A stretch of DNA of 64,000 nt from positions 1 through 64,000 of the forward strand of contig JARLGJ010000033.1 in NCBI GenBank assembly GCA_031296105.1, given 5' to 3'. Position numbers and translations under genes: made by a program. This DNA is from Acidobacteriota bacterium. Its GTDB lineage: Bacteria > Acidobacteriota > Terriglobia > Terriglobales > Acidobacteriaceae. The notes under the pieces are model-generated. The model worked only from the letters and a program-made list of their open reading frames with translations. It was not told where the DNA came from and did no database searches. This document shows positions 60,033 to 64,000 of this stretch, one piece after another; within the stretch, counting starts at the first letter, position 1, and every line of letters starts with the position of its first letter.

Positions 60033-61363
60033 AACTCTGTGAGCACCTCGATTTTTCTTTTCTCACCGGAGAATGCAAACGGTTGCGAAACAGCCATGAC
60101 TTCCACCGACAAACAGCCCCTGCGCACGGCTCTTCCTATTGCAGGAATCCCATCATGCAACGCCGCATTAGCCTGCGATAGTGCATGTGTATCGCCAAAC
60201 GGCAGGCAGCAAGTAACTTCCAGGTGTTCATTTGCGCCACGGACCAAGCGGGCTTTAAAGTCCACCACCCCGGGAATGGCGAATAACACTTCATCCAGAT
60301 CGGTGATCGATATTTTTCCTTCTTCCCCAAGACTTACGCCGCCCTTCGTGCGGCCCTGAATTCTTTCCAGGTTACGAAGCTCCGAGCCGCACGGGCAGCC
60401 GTTTGCGGAAAAGCGGGACAAATCTCCTGTGCGATAGCGAATAAGCGGCATCGCCTCTCGGGTCAATGTCGTAAACACCACCTCGCCGGTCTCTCCGTCC
60501 GGCAATGTTCTACCGCTTTCGGGGTCCACAATCTCAAACAAGAGGTCGGCTTCGCGCAAGTGATAGCCGCAATGTGCCTCGCAATCCACGCCGCCGCCCA
60601 TCCCCATTTCCGTCATTCCGTAATGCTCGTACACCTCGCAACCACATAGCGCTTGCAGACGCTGCACAAGCGGCCCGGGCACATAGTCGCTGCACACCAC
60701 AACGCTGTGCAGCATCGTAAGGGCCTCTTCTGCAAGCGCACTGCGTTGACTGGCCAGCCACAGCATCTGTACGGGGAAGCCAATCATGCACGTGGCCTTT
60801 TCGCGTACCACCGTCTGCAGAGTCTCTTCTGCCCGCTCAATCAATCCATGCAATACCGGTCTTACTCCGGCGCGGCTTATGCCTTCCGCGAGCAATGACC
60901 CAACACCACCCTGTCGCTGCCCCGGCAACGCGATAAGCATAGTGTCTGCATTACCCGCTAAAGTAGCGACTCCATGCGCGAAGAAGTCCAGGGTCCGCTC
61001 CTGGTCGGCTGCGCTAAAATACAATCTCTTAGGTTCACCGCTGGTGCCACTGCTGGTTAACGTGACAATGTGCGCTATCGCATCCTGCGACACACACACG
61101 AACCTCCCTTGCTCGCTTGCCAGCTCCGCCGCGTTGGTAAAGGGGATGCGCTGCAAGCCTCCGGGCAGTTCGATCCTCTGGGCATCGACGTCTTTCAAAT
61201 GTTCGCGATAAAACGGTGAGTTCTTTTTTGCGCGGATTAGTGTCTCGCGCAGCTTGAGCGTCTGATATTCCTGCAGTGACTGCCGAAGACAGTCGCCTCC
61301 GGTAATGCCGTTAATCCAGGCATCCAGCGGACTCTTATGCAGGTTGGTAGGCAAATGACTCAC
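60029..61363 (-). CDS. DVU_1553-family AMP-dependent CoA-ligase-like protein
   Basis: A 444-residue adenylate-forming enzyme related to phenylacetate-CoA ligase. The AMP-binding P-loop LTSSGTSGEPKRLYFS is near 115, YEHYGMTEMGMGGGVDC near 255, and YRTGDLSRFSANGCPCGSELRNLERIQGR split around the hinge carries the conserved Asp/Arg. Cys residues (DCEAHCGYH, CPCGS) may bind zinc as in PaaK. It probably activates a carboxylate as an acyl-AMP or thioester. GTG 61363 overlaps the TrsS stop (GTGA). Whether the acid is a small metabolite or part of a cofactor is unknown. Confidence 0.82.
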   Translation of the reverse strand: MSHLPTNLHKSPLDAWINGITGGDCLRQSLQEYQTLKLRETLIRAKKNSPFYREHLKDVDAQRIELPGGLQRIPFTNAAELASEQGRFVCVSQDAIAHIVTLTSSGTSGEPKRLYFSAADQERTLDFFAHGVATLAGNADTMLIALPGQRQGGVGSLLAEGISRAGVRPVLHGLIERAEETLQTVVREKATCMIGFPVQMLWLASQRSALAEEALTMLHSVVVCSDYVPGPLVQRLQALCGCEVYEHYGMTEMGMGGGVDCEAHCGYHLREADLLFEIVDPESGRTLPDGETGEVVFTTLTREAMPLIRYRTGDLSRFSANGCPCGSELRNLERIQGRTKGGVSLGEEGKISITDLDEVLFAIPGVVDFKARLVRGANEHLEVTCCLPFGDTHALSQANAALHDGIPAIGRAVRRGCLSVEVMAVSQPFAFSGEKRKIEVLTEL

Positions 61364-62799
61364 GGCTTACCTTCCAACGCAGGGCTAGCCGTGCCACACC
61401 CACGATACAAGCTTTGTCCGCCAGCGGCAGTAAGGTTATACGCACACAGAGGCACCAGATTCTCGTCTGGCGACAGCACATGCAGAAAGCATTCCTTCAG
61501 GCGGCGCAGATCAAGATTCCACGCATCCTGAAAGGCCATTGCCGAAATACAGAACGTCTGTCTATGCTCCGCCAGGAAAGCATCCATGCTGTTCAAGTCC
61601 AATCCTGGAGAGCACTCTTCGGGCTCTTCCGGCATCGCCCAGTGACGAGCCACAAAGTTCCTCGCCCGCCTTGCGCCTTCGCCATTACCGTCGGGAACGG
61701 CTCCGAGTTGCACCAACCCGGCATCCACTGGAGGAGCGCAGCACGAATTCTTAGGACGTCCGCAGGAATCCACCCGGCCATCCGAATGCACAAGGAACTT
61801 TCCGTGAAATTCGCAGAAAGCGTTTTCTCCCGATGCAGGATACAAATCGCAGGCGCGGAAGAGTCCGCCGGTTTGTAATTCAATGGCGCGCATAATCTCT
61901 GGCAACGTTATGCGGTCTTCGTTGCGTGGTTCAGACGGATAACGTCCAAAATAACTTACTGGCTGGAAGTGCACCGCCCGCACCGTGGGGGCATAATGCA
62001 ATGCCAGCTCGAGGATTGCGCCAATCTCGCCGGTATTAACTCCTGGGACGAGCGTGGGAACCAGCACCACCCCCAGTCCGCATGTCGAGCAATTACGTAT
62101 CGCCTTCAGCTTTTTCGCACGCAGGTCGCGACCGCGGATACTCCGGTGGGCTTCAGCCGTCACCCCATCAAACTGAAGAAATACGCAGCCTAGGCCGGCA
62201 TCCTTAAGTTGCCTCGCATACTCCTTATCTTCTCCAAGGCGCAGCCCATTTGTATTCAACTGCACAAATTCAAATCCTTCGCTGCGCACCAGTCTTACAA
62301 TCTCTGGAACATCATCGCGCACCGTTGGTTCGCCGCCTGAGAGTTGCACATTGTAGGGACCGCCTTTTTCAAGCAGCCGCCTGCACCAGCGGCGAATGTC
62401 CTCCAGTCCCGGTTCATCCGTCCTCGACTCAGCGCCAGAGCGGGCAAAGCACACTGGGCAGCGCAGATTGCAACGCTGTGTTACTTCTAGAATTACACAA
62501 CAAGTATGCTGACGATGTTCTTCGCATAACCCGCAATCATACGGGCAGCCGAGGCCGCTCGACGGCTGGCAGGATGGCGGACAAGACGGGACAATCTTCG
62601 CCGACTCCCATTGCCGGTATGTTTCCAATCCGCGCCAAAGGATTGTTTTGAACTCGCCGTGTTCCGGGCATTGCTTCTCCAGGTATATGTCATCGCCCCT
62701 GGCAACACGCCTGGCCGCGATGCGCGATAAGCACTGCGGACAGACGCTTTCTGTCTCACTAAGCTCAACCGCTTTGCCTGTACAGTCCTCAGTCTTCAT
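61360..62799 (-). CDS. trsS: TrsS-family radical SAM protein
   Basis: A 479-residue radical SAM protein of the same superfamily as the Tes-like proteins at 12.4 and 16.7 kb. It has CPQC (20-23), CPEHGEF (44), CPYDCGLC (about 85-92), AdoMet motif CNLRCPVC (about 109-116), VQLSGGEPTVRDD, and HFQPVSYFGRYP. C-terminal Cys (KNSCCAPP, KECFLHV, VPLCAYNLT) fit an added cluster. The family is known under NCBI naming as TrsS, at times a selenoprotein; here a Cys pair, not an in-frame TGA, is at the KNSCC site. The reaction is unknown. It lies with NTP transferase, ligase, phosphatase, cysteine desulfurase and XdhC genes. Confidence 0.8.
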   Translation of the reverse strand: MKTEDCTGKAVELSETESVCPQCLSRIAARRVARGDDIYLEKQCPEHGEFKTILWRGLETYRQWESAKIVPSCPPSCQPSSGLGCPYDCGLCEEHRQHTCCVILEVTQRCNLRCPVCFARSGAESRTDEPGLEDIRRWCRRLLEKGGPYNVQLSGGEPTVRDDVPEIVRLVRSEGFEFVQLNTNGLRLGEDKEYARQLKDAGLGCVFLQFDGVTAEAHRSIRGRDLRAKKLKAIRNCSTCGLGVVLVPTLVPGVNTGEIGAILELALHYAPTVRAVHFQPVSYFGRYPSEPRNEDRITLPEIMRAIELQTGGLFRACDLYPASGENAFCEFHGKFLVHSDGRVDSCGRPKNSCCAPPVDAGLVQLGAVPDGNGEGARRARNFVARHWAMPEEPEECSPGLDLNSMDAFLAEHRQTFCISAMAFQDAWNLDLRRLKECFLHVLSPDENLVPLCAYNLTAAGGQSLYRGCGTASPALEGKP

Positions 62800-63992
62800 G
62801 AGTTATGCTCCTGCGCATTTTGCAATGAACAGTGCTCTGGTGGTTCATCGCGCAGTAAGAACTCATGCAGTCTCATCCCAATGCACTGCTCTAATGCATG
62901 GGCAATTGATTCAGCATTCTTCTTCCGTATCGAGGCGGCTTCAAGGGCGGCGGGGTTATCTCGGAACCGCTCCATCGTGCGTGCAAACCGCTGCTCTAAG
63001 CCGATATACTTTTCGCCGCCAATCAATTTATCGGCCAGATATACAATCGCAGCCTCGCTCAACACGCATCCATCCACGGGGTAGTCATGGTGCACGGCAG
63101 CGATATCGGCGACTTCTAGGAATTCCAAATAACGAAGCAAGGATGCCGCTGATTCGGCGTGATCTTTCGTTCCTCGCGCAAGATCGTGTAACAGCCCGCC
63201 GGCCCGAGCAAGCTCGGGGTCCACCTCGGCACCGCCGTCTGCTGCGCCAATGGCCAGCCGGAAGGCAGCGTCTCCCACCGCCCGGCAATGCTGAATGACC
63301 CTCTTTTCAGGTTGATAATAGGAAAGTAATGCTTCACACTCGCGCACACTCGGAATATATCGGCGCGGCGCCAGCTCTTGCATGTCAACATATTGCACTG
63401 GAGTGTCCATATCAAGCAGGATGGCTTCATCCGGAACAAACAAATTACAGGCCTCTGCTTCATGAGCAGCCAACAGGGTGGAGAGCCGGTCATCATTGGG
63501 CATGATGAACACTTCGTCGAGCACCCGGCGCGCAATCAGCGGTGGATGACCCCTTTGTCCGTCAAAACTGGGATACACAACAGCCGTTTCACGGCCATGC
63601 CGGAAGCGCAATATTCTGCGCAACGTTGACGGTCGCACAAGTGGCATGTCCACCGGCATTACAAAACAGGCTTTACATGACGCTGGAAGCGCACTAACCC
63701 CAGCTCTAACAGATGAAAACATCCCAGTGGCGTAGTTAGCATTGTGAACGCGCCGCGCGCCGGCCGCCTCCGCTACAGCGACAATCTCACCCGCGCGATG
63801 GCCCGTAACCACAACCACATCCTCAACTCCTGCCTCCAGAAACAAGTGCACTGCGCATTCTAGTGCTGTGCGCGTTTCCAACGGTAGCAGTGGTTTAAAG
63901 GCACCCATGCGGGAGGAATATCCAGCTGCAAGGATGATTGCAGAGACTCCCGCCGCAGCTATTTCAGATCGATTCAGGGCGGGTAAAGTCAT
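62796..63992 (-). CDS. DVU_1551-family MobA-like NTP transferase fused to an HD domain
   Basis: A 398-residue two-domain protein. N-terminal (about 15-205) is a MobA/MocA-type nucleotidyltransferase: AIILAAGYSSRMGAFKPLLP is the nucleotide motif, followed by VVVTGHRAGEIV and MPVDMPLVRPSTL with the metal Asp. C-terminal (about 245-370) is an HD hydrolase-like domain: HCRAVGDAAFRLA, GLLHDLARGTKDHAESAA, HHDYP. MobA and MocA add GMP or CMP to molybdopterin; the HD part may cleave a phosphate ester. First gene visible of the operon; it starts 8 bp from the window edge, so partners may lie upstream. Confidence 0.85.
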   Translation of the reverse strand: MTLPALNRSEIAAAGVSAIILAAGYSSRMGAFKPLLPLETRTALECAVHLFLEAGVEDVVVVTGHRAGEIVAVAEAAGARRVHNANYATGMFSSVRAGVSALPASCKACFVMPVDMPLVRPSTLRRILRFRHGRETAVVYPSFDGQRGHPPLIARRVLDEVFIMPNDDRLSTLLAAHEAEACNLFVPDEAILLDMDTPVQYVDMQELAPRRYIPSVRECEALLSYYQPEKRVIQHCRAVGDAAFRLAIGAADGGAEVDPELARAGGLLHDLARGTKDHAESAASLLRYLEFLEVADIAAVHHDYPVDGCVLSEAAIVYLADKLIGGEKYIGLEQRFARTMERFRDNPAALEAASIRKKNAESIAHALEQCIGMRLHEFLLRDEPPEHCSLQNAQEHNS

Positions 63993-64000
63993 AGTCGCTT

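Overview
The window is GC-rich bacterial chromosome with genes packed on both strands. Gene content points to Acidobacteriota, probably a Terriglobia-like member: a dnaJ tail followed by hspR, DUF4139 and DUF3106 proteins, an exported TonB-like protein, Tes-type radical SAM proteins and acidobacterial-style intergenic palindromes. This placement is inference. I saw no insertion sequence, prophage or CRISPR array.

Positions 1-42 kb are mostly housekeeping and envelope functions: heat-shock repressor hspR, a NarL-type two-component pair, a TonB-like transducer, a cyclase-domain protein, an M28 peptidase, mutY, an FKBP isomerase, two radical SAM proteins resembling tetraether/membrane-spanning lipid synthases, rlpA, a large repeat-bearing secreted protein, a HIT protein, a molbindin, tRNA-Val(CAC), an ECF sigma/anti-sigma pair, perR-katG, an AsmA protein, an XRE-NfeD-flotillin-PspA envelope-stress operon, a divergent Lrp/2-keto-acid decarboxylase pair and dsbD.

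Positions 42.8-64 kb form a molybdenum-centred accessory region. It holds an FhlA-like sigma54 activator; an operon for a Tat-exported molybdopterin oxidoreductase (a two-domain small protein, the catalytic subunit, a four-cluster ferredoxin and a TorD chaperone); an outer-membrane protein of the phenol-degradation MetA family; an operon of moaA with three membrane/periplasmic iron-sulfur proteins (NapG-like, NapH-like, polyferredoxin); a second moaA; and an overlapping six-gene operon: NTP transferase-HD, TrsS-type radical SAM, AMP-ligase, histidine phosphatase, cysteine desulfurase and XdhC.

Three layers of control are readable in this region. Four start regions carry GG-N10-GC elements that share the -12 sequence ACGTGCA (49821-49836 minus, 50239-50254 plus, 51603-51618 plus, 56975-56990 minus). 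A 12-bp GTCA-N4-TGAC palindrome lies about 76 bp upstream of the two moaA promoters, with a one-mismatch copy in the divergent oxidoreductase/porin intergenic region. The moaA1 leader looks like a molybdenum-cofactor riboswitch whose closing stem pairs with the ribosome-binding site. Together these suggest an inducible respiratory or detoxifying molybdoenzyme, perhaps acting on phenolic or catecholic compounds, with its own cofactor synthesis and quinol-to-periplasm electron chain. The substrate assignment is inference.
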